From DASYQV01 sp036005125 (GTDB lineage: Bacteria; Acidobacteriota; Vicinamibacteria; Vicinamibacterales; UBA2999), in assembly GCA_036005125.1 (NCBI GenBank), contig DASYQV010000116.1, forward strand, positions 1-11,486: 11,486 nt of DNA, read 5' to 3'. Both the position numbers and the translations under genes were made by a program. The notes under the pieces are model-generated. The model was not told the origin of the DNA, made no database searches, and was given only the letters and a program-made list of their open reading frames with translations. Shown one piece after another: positions 6,659-11,486 of this stretch (within the stretch, counting starts at the first letter, position 1; every line of letters starts with the position of its first letter).

Positions 6659-7588
6659 ATGCGTCAACTGCTCTCACGCCAGGTGTTGTTCTTCGGTGGG
6701 AAGGGCGGCGTCGGCAAGACGACGTGCGCCGCCGCGCTCGCGCTGGCTGCGAGCCGGTCGGGCAGGCGCGTGCTGCTCGTGTCGACGGACCCTGCTCACT
6801 CCACGTCCGACATCTTCCAGATGCCGTTTGACGGCACTGAGCGCGAGATACTGCCTTCGCTGTTCGGGATCGAGATCGACGCGGCCGACGAGGCTCGCCG
6901 TTACGTCGACGACGTACGTGCGCGCGCGCAGGCGCTGTTCGCCGGCCGTACCGCGGCGCGCGCGCTCGAACAGCTGGAGGTGGCTGCCGCGATGCCGGGG
7001 ATGGAAGAGGCGGCGCTCTTCGATCGCGTCTCCCGTCTGGTCGCCGAACAGGCGGACCGTTTCGATCTGACGGTCTTCGACACGGCGCCGACCGGCCACA
7101 CGCTGCAACTCCTGCGGACGCCGCAGGCGATGATGGCGTGGCTGCACGCGCTAGCGCATTCGCGTCGTGCGATGCTGCCCGACGATCGGCAGGGAACCGA
7201 CCAGATTGCCGCGGCGCTCGAAGACCGCATCGCGCGGCTCGATGCCTTCAGAGGGCGACTGACATCGCGCGCCATCACCGGGTTCGTGCTGGTGGTCGTC
7301 CCCGAACGGCTTCCGATCGACGAGACCGCGCGAGCGGCCGACCGTCTGGCCGAGGCCGGCATCGACGTGGGCGCGGTCGTCGTCAATCGCGTGTTGCCGG
7401 TGGAGGCGTCAGGCGAGTTCGTGGAGGCGCGCCGGCGTCAGGAGCGCGTTCATCTGCTGGAGATTGAGCGCCGCTTCGCGCCGTACATCATGGTGCGTGT
7501 TCCACAGCAGCCGACCGACGTGCACGGTGTCGCCAGCCTTGAAGCAATCGCGGCAGCGCTCGTCGGCGGGCAGCTTGGTTATTTGTGA
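6659..7588 (+). CDS. ArsA/Get3-like deviant-Walker P-loop ATPase
   Basis: 309 residues of the SIMIBI-class ArsA/Get3 family, which couples ATP hydrolysis to anion export (ArsA) or to delivery of tail-anchored membrane proteins (Get3). Visible motifs: deviant Walker A G-G-K-G-G-V-G-K-T-T at 13-22; switch I S-T-D-P-A-H-S at 42-48; Walker B/switch II D-T-A-P-T-G-H-T-L-Q at 141-150; V-V-V-N-R-V-L-P (240-247) contacting the nucleotide base; a late V-P-Q-Q-P (281-285). It is single-domain, half the length of duplicated ArsA. Only one cysteine (C23) is seen, so neither the Get3 CxxC zinc site nor a cysteine-based arsenite site is present. No arsB, arsC or arsR neighbours exist. The start is the ATG at 6659. 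The ribosome site is weak (GGAAG at 6641). A CATAAT at 6628-6633 could be a -10 box. Its cargo is unknown; the upstream CC-tailed protein is the obvious candidate partner. Confidence 0.9.
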   Translation: MRQLLSRQVLFFGGKGGVGKTTCAAALALAASRSGRRVLLVSTDPAHSTSDIFQMPFDGTEREILPSLFGIEIDAADEARRYVDDVRARAQALFAGRTAARALEQLEVAAAMPGMEEAALFDRVSRLVAEQADRFDLTVFDTAPTGHTLQLLRTPQAMMAWLHALAHSRRAMLPDDRQGTDQIAAALEDRIARLDAFRGRLTSRAITGFVLVVVPERLPIDETARAADRLAEAGIDVGAVVVNRVLPVEASGEFVEARRRQERVHLLEIERRFAPYIMVRVPQQPTDVHGVASLEAIAAALVGGQLGYL

Positions 7589-7665
7589 CTCGTGATTTGC
7601 GATTCGTGATTTCCGATCGTGATTCAAATCGTCAATCACGAATCATGAATCATGAATCATGAATG
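7589..7665. repeat. Heptamer-repeat hairpin between convergent genes
   Basis: Units of GATTTGC/GATTCGT/GATTTCC switch near 7625 to their complements ATCACGA/ATCATGA, the latter three times in near-perfect tandem (about 7642-7663). GATTCGTGATT at 7601-7611 pairs exactly with AATCACGAATC at 7634-7644. It sits between the stops of the ATPase (7588) and the receiver-domain gene (7667), so it can fold in both transcripts and may act as a shared terminator. It is of the same type as the block at 6119-6262. Confidence 0.75.
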
Positions 7666-7666
7666 A

Positions 7667-8062
7667 TCAGGACGCGATCTGCAGCGTCCGCCGCCGCGCG
7701 GCCGTCGTCGCGAGCGCCTGTGAAACCGGCTGGAGCCAGTCCCTGGCATCGGCTGGCTTCACGAGGCAGTCGATCTCGAGACCCCGCGCGTCGATCTCGA
7801 GTCCCTTGATTCTCGTGCCGGTCGTCACGATGGCGGCCATGTCGGGGTGGTTGGCCCGCCCGCGGAGAATCAGGTGCAGGCCGTTGAAGTCACCGAGGCG
7901 CTCGTCGGCGATCAGCAGGTCCGGCGTCGTCGTGGCCAATAGCCGCTTCCCCTCCTCGAACGTCGACGCACCGCGTGTCTGGTATCCGGCTTCGGCGAGT
8001 ATCTGGAGCACACACGCGCGGTTGGTGTCATCTTGACTGACGACCAGGATTTCTGACGCCAT
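7667..8062 (-). CDS. Stand-alone response-regulator receiver domain protein
   Basis: 131 residues consisting of one CheY-like receiver domain and no output domain. Expected phosphorylation residues are present: acidic pair D11-D12 after the first strand (EILVVSQDD), phospho-acceptor D53 in L-L-I-A-D-E-R-L, the Thr of V-T-T-G (T80/T81), and the conserved K102 in L-V-K-P. The start is the ATG at 8062-8060, preceded by an AGGGGGGT ribosome-site-like run. A longer in-frame ATG at 8110 would add 16 residues that break the usual receiver start. Proteins of this type relay phosphate from a histidine kinase to a partner, but no kinase is encoded here, so its input and output are unknown. It converges on the ArsA-like gene and diverges from the exported-protein operon. 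Confidence 0.85.
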   Translation of the reverse strand: MASEILVVSQDDTNRACVLQILAEAGYQTRGASTFEEGKRLLATTTPDLLIADERLGDFNGLHLILRGRANHPDMAAIVTTGTRIKGLEIDARGLEIDCLVKPADARDWLQPVSQALATTAARRRTLQIAS

Positions 8063-8378
8063 GGACCCCCCTGTGGTCTTCGAAAACCGATGAGCGAAGA
8101 TGGGCAGCAAGATGTGCGCCGTCCGTGTTTAGAATAGGGTTCCTTACTCTGTCAGATGGAACGGGAGGGCGAAGGTCCGGAACTGGGTATTTGCTTACAG
8201 ATTCTTCACACGAAACTGGACACTTAGTATCCATCGTGGGCCGCGACAACCAAGAATCGGTCCGCGCGACCGTCCGTGTGCTATTGTGTGCAGGCTCGGG
8301 TACGGAATACCCCGGGACGGCATGGCATTGCCCTGTCTGAAACCAGCGATTCTCGGATTCGAGAGGAGAGAGGTACGA
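8063..8378. promoter_or_regulatory. Divergent intergenic region upstream of the receiver gene and the exported-protein operon
   Basis: 316 bases between divergent starts. The rightward gene has a purine-rich ribosome site (GAGAGGAGAGAGG, ending five bases before its ATG). A TATTGT at 8282-8287 preceded by TG is a weak extended -10 candidate, but no matching -35 box is seen. No strong inverted repeat or credible small gene is visible. In-frame upstream codons of the downstream gene (from 8286) look like untranslated leader. Confidence 0.35.
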
Positions 8379-9182
8379 ATGCGAGCTCGATGGGTGGGTC
8401 TCATGATTGCTGCCGCCATCGGCGCGGTGCTGTGGGTCGCGGTTCCGACGTTTGTGGAAGAGGCGCCAGCCGCCCAGGCCCAGTCCGGGGCCTACGCAGG
8501 TCCGCGCACGCCTGACGGCAAGCCGAATCTGAACGGAATCTGGCAGGTCGTCAACTCGGCTCACTGGGACATCGAGGCGCATTCGCCCGAGGAGGGAGTA
8601 CCGGGGGGGCAGGGCGTCGTCGAGGGCGGCGATATCCCGTATCAGCCCTGGGCGTTGGCGAAAAAGAAGGAGAACTACCAGAACCGTGCGAAGGCTGACC
8701 CGTTGTCGAAGTGTTACCTGCCGGGCGTGCCGCGCGCGACATACGTGCCGTTGCCGTTCGAGATCACGCAGACGCCGAAGCACGTCGTGATCGCCTACGA
8801 GATTGCGCACGCGAGACGTATCATTTACACGGATGGCAGCCCACACGTGGAGGCGCTGGAATTCTGGATGGGCGACTCGCGCGGCAAGTGGGACGGGGAC
8901 ACGCTGGTCGTCGATACGATCGACTTCACCGACAAGACCTGGTTCGACAAGGCCGGGAACTTTCACAGCGCGCAGCTGCACGTGGTGGAACGCTACACGC
9001 CGATGGGTCCCAACCACATCAACTACGAGGTGACGATCGAGGACCCGAAGGTGTTTACACGCCCGTGGAAGATGAGCATGCCCCTTTACCGGCGTCTCGA
9101 GAGGAACCTGCAGCTCCTGGATTACGATTGCGTCAGCTTCTTCTGGAAGAACTGGGAGAGGAAGAACGTGTCGAGCAAGTGA
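8379..9182 (+). CDS. Exported protein, acidobacterial PRTPDGKP family, paralog 1
   Basis: 267 residues. The start is the ATG at 8379, which has a good ribosome site and begins a signal sequence (RARWVGLMIAAAIGAVLWVAV, likely cut near AQAQ/SG at 35-36). The mature protein opens with P-R-T-P-D-G-K-P-N-L-N-G-I-W (42-55). Conserved blocks shared with the next protein are C-x-x-x-G-V-P-R (112-119), a VVIAYE strand (136-141), M-G-D-S-R-G-K-W-D-G-D-T-L-V-V-D (164-179), H-V-V-E-R-Y-T-P-M (201-209) and I-E-D-P-K-V-F-T-R-P-W (220-230). I know such proteins as an expanded, uncharacterised secreted family in Acidobacteria and do not assign a reaction. Compared with paralog 2 its C-terminus differs: the C-H-E-G-N block is replaced by D-Y-D-C-V-S-F-F-W and the tail is short. 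It is probably the first gene of a three-gene unit. Confidence 0.8.
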   Translation: MRARWVGLMIAAAIGAVLWVAVPTFVEEAPAAQAQSGAYAGPRTPDGKPNLNGIWQVVNSAHWDIEAHSPEEGVPGGQGVVEGGDIPYQPWALAKKKENYQNRAKADPLSKCYLPGVPRATYVPLPFEITQTPKHVVIAYEIAHARRIIYTDGSPHVEALEFWMGDSRGKWDGDTLVVDTIDFTDKTWFDKAGNFHSAQLHVVERYTPMGPNHINYEVTIEDPKVFTRPWKMSMPLYRRLERNLQLLDYDCVSFFWKNWERKNVSSK

Positions 9183-9200
9183 TCGCCGGGCTATTGGACT

Positions 9201-9342
9201 GCTATGCGGCCTGGAATGTGAATTCTGTACCCGTTGCGCCCGATCCGCATAGCGGTCCTAGGCGCGCGAAGCGCGCCAAAAAGACACTGGGAACCAGGCG
9301 CGGGCTCCGCCCGGATATCCGCGCCGAAGCCCGTGACTGGTT
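9201..9342 (+). ncRNA. Structured element copy B: three hairpins in the gap between tandem paralogs
   Basis: It begins 18 bases after the stop of paralog 1. Hairpin 1 pairs GCTATGCGG (9201-9209) with CCGCATAGC (9245-9253). Hairpin 2 is the same GGCGCGC-GAA-GCGCGCC as copy A (9261-9277). Hairpin 3 pairs AACCAG (9292-9297) with CTGGTT (9337-9342) and CGGGCT (9301-9306) with AGCCCG (9328-9333), around a further small stem. Order and spacing match copy A at 5889-6031. No T tract follows, so transcription may continue into paralog 2, whose ribosome site begins about 30 bases later. Here the element would lie in an internal untranslated region of an operon mRNA. Family unknown. Confidence 0.6.
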
Positions 9343-9372
9343 GAGGTCTCATAATCGATCGATGCTGAAACA

Positions 9373-9379
9373 AGGAGGT
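9373..9379 (+). promoter_or_regulatory. Ribosome binding site that selects the start of paralog 2
   Basis: AAGGAGGT runs 9372-9379 and directly abuts the ATG at 9380, leaving only one base between GGAGG and that ATG. The in-frame GTG at 9386 lies seven bases from GGAGG, a normal spacing. This favours GTG 9386 over the ATGs at 9380 and 9362. Confidence 0.6.
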
Positions 9380-9385
9380 ATGAAC

Positions 9386-10402
9386 GTGGGCAGTCAACGC
9401 GCCGGCACAACGCTGTGGAGCGCGATCGCCATTTCCGTCCTGGTGCTGAGCTCCGCAGTCATCCTCGCTCAGACCAGGGGCGGTGAAGCTCCAGCTCCGA
9501 CCAGTGCGGCGAGCACGTATGTGCCGCCTCGTACGCCTGACGGCCAGCCCGATATCTCGGGAATGTACGAGCCGGGCTGGATCAACCAGCCGATGGAAAC
9601 GCCGTCCAGCGGCAAGTTCTGGAAGCCACCGACGCTCAAAGGCTCTGCTGGCATCGGGCCGACCGATTTCGGCGCGCGAGAGGCGGCTGAACAGGACCTG
9701 CCCTATCTCAAGAAGGTCAGGACGCCGATGATCATCGATCCGCCTGACGGGAAAGTGCCGTTGTTGGCGTGGGCGGAGGCGAAACGCAAGGAGATCATCG
9801 ACAACCAGAACAAGGCCCAGTACCTCGACGGCCGCGTGCGGTGTCTCCAGGCGGGTGTGCCGCGGGCGAACACGCCGGTCTATTACAACTCGTACCAGAT
9901 TCTTCAGAAGCCGGGCTCCGTCGTCATCGTGTACGAGTGGAACCACATGACGCGCATCATTCCGCTCGACGGCCGGCCGCATCTCGACAAGAAAATCCGG
10001 CTGCCCATGGGGGACTCGCGCGGGCGCTGGGAGGGCAACACGCTGGTCGTCGACGTGACCAACTTCAACGACGACACGTGGACCCTGGGACATGGCGGCC
10101 CCGGGGAAGGCCAGCCGTACGACACGTTGACGACTGGACACGGCGTCGTTCACAGCCCCGACCTGCACGTGGTCGAGCGCTTCACGCCGATGAACGAGCA
10201 CGTCATCCGGTACGAGGCGAGGATCGAAGATCCGAAGACGTTCTCGCGCCCGTTCACGATCGCGCTGGACGCCTTCGTTCGGGGGAAAGCGGACCATCAG
10301 ATTTTCGAGTACGCGTGTCATGAAGGGAACCGCGACGGCATCTTCATGGCGACCGGTGTAGATATCGATCCGGATCAGAAGAACGATCAGAAGAAGAAGT
10401 AG
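9386..10402 (+). CDS. Exported protein, acidobacterial PRTPDGQP family, paralog 2
   Basis: 338 residues from the GTG at 9386, chosen from ribosome-site spacing (ATGs at 9380 and 9362 are alternatives). A signal peptide (RAGTTLWSAIAISVLVLSSA) precedes a likely cut near residue 29. The mature part begins P-R-T-P-D-G-Q-P-D-I-S-G-M-Y (48-61). It shares with the upstream protein C-L-Q-A-G-V-P-R (153-160), M-G-D-S-R-G-R-W-E-G-N-T-L-V-V-D (208-223), H-V-V-E-R-F-T-P-M (261-269) and I-E-D-P-K-T-F-S-R-P-F (280-290). It has extra segments near 85-120 and 233-260 and keeps a Y-A-C-H-E-G-N block (309-315) that paralog 1 lacks. The tail is lysine-rich. Function is unknown; the family appears periplasmic or secreted. 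The open frame continues upstream to 8711, but that part overprints paralog 1 and is not coding. Confidence 0.82.
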   Translation: MGSQRAGTTLWSAIAISVLVLSSAVILAQTRGGEAPAPTSAASTYVPPRTPDGQPDISGMYEPGWINQPMETPSSGKFWKPPTLKGSAGIGPTDFGAREAAEQDLPYLKKVRTPMIIDPPDGKVPLLAWAEAKRKEIIDNQNKAQYLDGRVRCLQAGVPRANTPVYYNSYQILQKPGSVVIVYEWNHMTRIIPLDGRPHLDKKIRLPMGDSRGRWEGNTLVVDVTNFNDDTWTLGHGGPGEGQPYDTLTTGHGVVHSPDLHVVERFTPMNEHVIRYEARIEDPKTFSRPFTIALDAFVRGKADHQIFEYACHEGNRDGIFMATGVDIDPDQKNDQKKK

Positions 10403-10490
10403 TCGTTGCGCGGTGTGACGCTTGACGCCGCCCGGGTGCCCCGAGCGCGTCGACGGACAGCCGCGCGCTCCAGTAGAGGAGACAGAGCCC

Positions 10491-10910
10491 ATGCGATGGA
10501 CATCAGCGGTTGCTCTTTCCTTGATCGGTGGCTTGCTGGCCGGCGCGCCGGTCGCGGCACACCACGCGTTCTCGGCTGAGTTCGATGCCAACAAGCCGGT
10601 GACGTTGAAGGGTTCCGTGGTGCAGGTGGATTGGATCAATCCGCATTCCTGGCTGACCATCGACGTGAAGGATCAGTCGGGGAAGGTCGCCACGTGGAAG
10701 GTCGAGATGGGAGCGCCCAACCAGCTCCTCCGGCGAGGGTGGAACAAGAACACGCTGCCCGTCGGGACCGAGGTGATCGTGGAAGGCTATCAGGCGAAGA
10801 ACGGCTCGACGATAGCCAACGGCGGGCGCGTGACGCTCGCGGACGGGCGGAAGCTGTTTGTCGGATCGTCGGGAACGGGCGCGCCGTACGACAAGGACGG
10901 CAAGAAGTAA
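10491..10910 (+). CDS. Exported DUF6152-family protein
   Basis: 139 residues. The signal peptide (RWTSAVALSLIGGLLAGAPV) is followed by A-A-H-H-A-F-S-A-E-F-D at 22-32, the mature N-terminal His-His characteristic of DUF6152. Further family-like features are L-K-G-S-V-V-Q-V-D-W-I-N-P-H-S-W-L (39-55) and a late V-T-L-A-D-G-R-K-L-F-V-G (115-126). The fold is probably a small all-beta periplasmic domain; biochemical function is not known to me. The start is the ATG at 10491, preceded by AGAGGAGA. An in-frame ATG at 10422 would add 23 residues that do not look like a signal peptide. It follows paralog 2 by 88 bases on the same strand, and such proteins commonly neighbour the PRTPDG family in Acidobacteria, suggesting shared expression. 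The conserved histidines could bind metal; this is inference. Confidence 0.85.
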   Translation: MRWTSAVALSLIGGLLAGAPVAAHHAFSAEFDANKPVTLKGSVVQVDWINPHSWLTIDVKDQSGKVATWKVEMGAPNQLLRRGWNKNTLPVGTEVIVEGYQAKNGSTIANGGRVTLADGRKLFVGSSGTGAPYDKDGKK

Positions 10911-11171
10911 ACGAAGCGCAGGCTGGCGAACCCCTGAAGACCGCGCGCTTCGGGGGGGAGCACGGCATGCTTCGTGCGGCGCCGGTCTGTCGAGGGTCAG
11001 ATCGTGGTCGCTTCGCGGCCGCGACGGGCAGCTTGGTGTTCGGGTCTGCCCGAGAGGCGGGCCCGAGCGAGCAGTGGGGTTGGTGCTCGGCGGTCCGTAT
11101 CCTGTCGACTTCTCTTCTGACCCCGGGCGAAATCTCCAAGAAATCTCACGCCACTGTGAACCCTCACACGC

Positions 11172-11195
11172 GACGACTCAATGCCTTGAGTCGTC
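11172..11195. repeat. Perfect 10-bp hairpin
   Basis: GACGACTCAA (11172-11181) and TTGAGTCGTC (11186-11195) are exact complements around a TGCC loop. No T run follows in either direction, so it is not an obvious intrinsic terminator. It could be a protein-binding site or an RNA hairpin in the leader of the downstream gene. Confidence 0.65.
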
Positions 11196-11202
11196 CTGTA
11201 CT

Positions 11203-11228
11203 CAGGGTCTGACCCCGTACTGACCCTG
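11203..11228. repeat. CAGGGTC/GACCCTG inverted repeat
   Basis: CAGGGTC at 11203-11209 pairs with GACCCTG at 11222-11228, and GGGTCTGACCCC lies inside the left part. Related GGGTCAG or CTGACCCC words occur at about 10993-10999 and 11115-11122. This suggests a small cluster of dispersed repeats just before the final gene. Short repeats of this kind often occur near REP/RAYT-type elements, but no transposase is present here. Confidence 0.45.
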
Positions 11229-11252
11229 CAGGCTTCGATATCATCAGCCGCG

Positions 11253-11486
11253 GTGGCGGACTCAACCTCGAAATGGATCGTTGACGGCGAGAGCGCGGGC
11301 ACCAGACTCGACAAGTTTCTTGCCGCAACGGATCGGATGGGATCTCGAGGCCGCGCGGTGTCGGCGCTCGAGCGGGGCAAGGTGCTCGTCAACGGCGAGG
11401 AAACGGGTCCCGCGGATGCGGCCCGTCGTCTCGCCGCCGGCGACGTCGTCCGGTTGTGGATGGATCGGCCGGGCACCGCGAAGCCT
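11253..11486 (+). CDS. RluA-family pseudouridine synthase, N-terminal S4 domain (truncated by window end)
   Basis: Only the first 78 codons are inside the window. From GTG 11253 the protein reads through G-T-R-L-D-K-F-L-A-A (16-25) into an S4 RNA-binding domain: R-G-R-A-V-S-A-L-E-R-G-K-V-L-V-N-G-E-E (32-50), then A-A-G-D-V-V-R-L-W (61-69). This pattern (R-L-D-x-F-L, an S-R-x-x-x-x-x-L-x-x-G-x-V-x-V-N-G helix-turn, then G-D-x-V) is typical of the N-terminus of RluA-type enzymes, which isomerise uridine to pseudouridine in rRNA. The catalytic domain with its R-L-D motif would lie beyond position 11486, so the exact member (RluC/RluD type) cannot be told. The start is uncertain: no clear ribosome site, and the frame is open further upstream. 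Confidence 0.75.
   Translation, partial: MADSTSKWIVDGESAGTRLDKFLAATDRMGSRGRAVSALERGKVLVNGEETGPADAARRLAAGDVVRLWMDRPGTAKP

Larger units (their letters stand above)
10911..11252. other. Non-coding stretch with hairpins, no credible gene
   Basis: 342 bases lie between the DUF6152 stop and the pseudouridine synthase start. Open frames here are Arg/Ser-rich, lack ribosome sites and resemble no protein I know. Visible structures: a GCCCG/CGGGC stem inside a TCGGG/CCCGA stem at 11040-11066; a perfect 10-bp hairpin at 11172-11195; and GGGTC/GACCC repeats near 10993, 11115 and 11203-11228. No T-tract terminator for the upstream operon was found. It may be a leader or a patch of dispersed repeats. Confidence 0.5.

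Noticed and set aside
6659..7588. Arsenite-efflux ATPase (arsA) naming.
   Set aside because: The protein is single-domain, has only one cysteine, and has no arsenic genes nearby. The family name is safe but the specific function is not.
7642..7663. Insertion-sequence end or attachment site suggested by ATCATGA tandem repeats.
   Set aside because: No transposase, integrase or target duplication is visible. The repeats fit the heptamer hairpin seen elsewhere in the window.
8286..8378. Upstream in-frame ATG for paralog 1.
   Set aside because: The 31 extra residues have no conservation I recognise and would bury the signal peptide. The ATG at 8379 has a proper ribosome site.
8711..9385. Long in-frame 5' extension of the paralog 2 reading frame.
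   Set aside because: It overprints paralog 1 in another frame and is rich in Arg/Gly/Ala as expected of GC-rich shadow frames. The ribosome site and signal peptide put the start at about 9386.
9191..10660. 489-codon open frame on the minus strand.
   Set aside because: It lies antisense to paralog 2 and DUF6152, both with recognisable motifs. Its composition is Arg-rich with no domain, so it is a GC-driven antisense frame.

Overview
This is a GC-rich bacterial window that I read as a chromosomal segment from an Acidobacteriota-type organism, probably of the Vicinamibacteria kind. That assignment is an inference. It rests on the secreted paralogs carrying a P-R-T-P-D-G-[KQ]-P motif, the adjacent DUF6152 protein, an ArsA-like ATPase next to a small protein ending in Cys-Cys, and intergenic gaps filled with short strand-switching repeats. 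No rRNA, tRNA, CRISPR array, transposase or prophage gene was seen.

Layout. Positions 1-843 (+) hold the end of an exported protein of unknown function, facing a secreted cyclase-family (PF04199-type) hydrolase at 985-2007 (-). The gap between them is a heptamer-repeat hairpin. Divergent from the hydrolase is a very large exported protein at 2301-5876 (+). It is built as LamG, Ig-like, galactose-oxidase-type beta-propeller plus C-terminal E-set, FN3, Ig-like, LamG. Its propeller appears to have lost four of the five copper and radical residues of galactose oxidase. Just after its stop lies a structured, probably RNA-level element (5889-6031), followed by a clear intrinsic terminator and a heptamer-repeat inverted block.

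Positions 6300-7588 (+) form a two-gene cassette: a small cory-CC-star-like protein and an ArsA/Get3-like P-loop ATPase. It is bounded on both sides by heptamer-repeat hairpins. A stand-alone response-regulator receiver domain lies on the minus strand at 7667-8062.

Positions 8379-10910 (+) look like one transcription unit of three exported proteins: two diverged tandem paralogs and a DUF6152 protein. The gap between the paralogs carries a second copy of the structured element (9201-9342), again just downstream of a stop codon. After about 340 bases of apparently non-coding DNA with hairpins and GGGTC-type repeats, the window ends inside the N-terminal S4 domain of an RluA-type pseudouridine synthase.

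Most notable: (i) a two-copy three-hairpin element whose copies differ in sequence while keeping pairing, each placed just 3' of a CDS; (ii) a galactose-oxidase-fold protein with a dismantled active site inside a near-mirror-image adhesive architecture; (iii) 7-nt-periodic repeats that switch strand in the middle and occupy three intergenic gaps.
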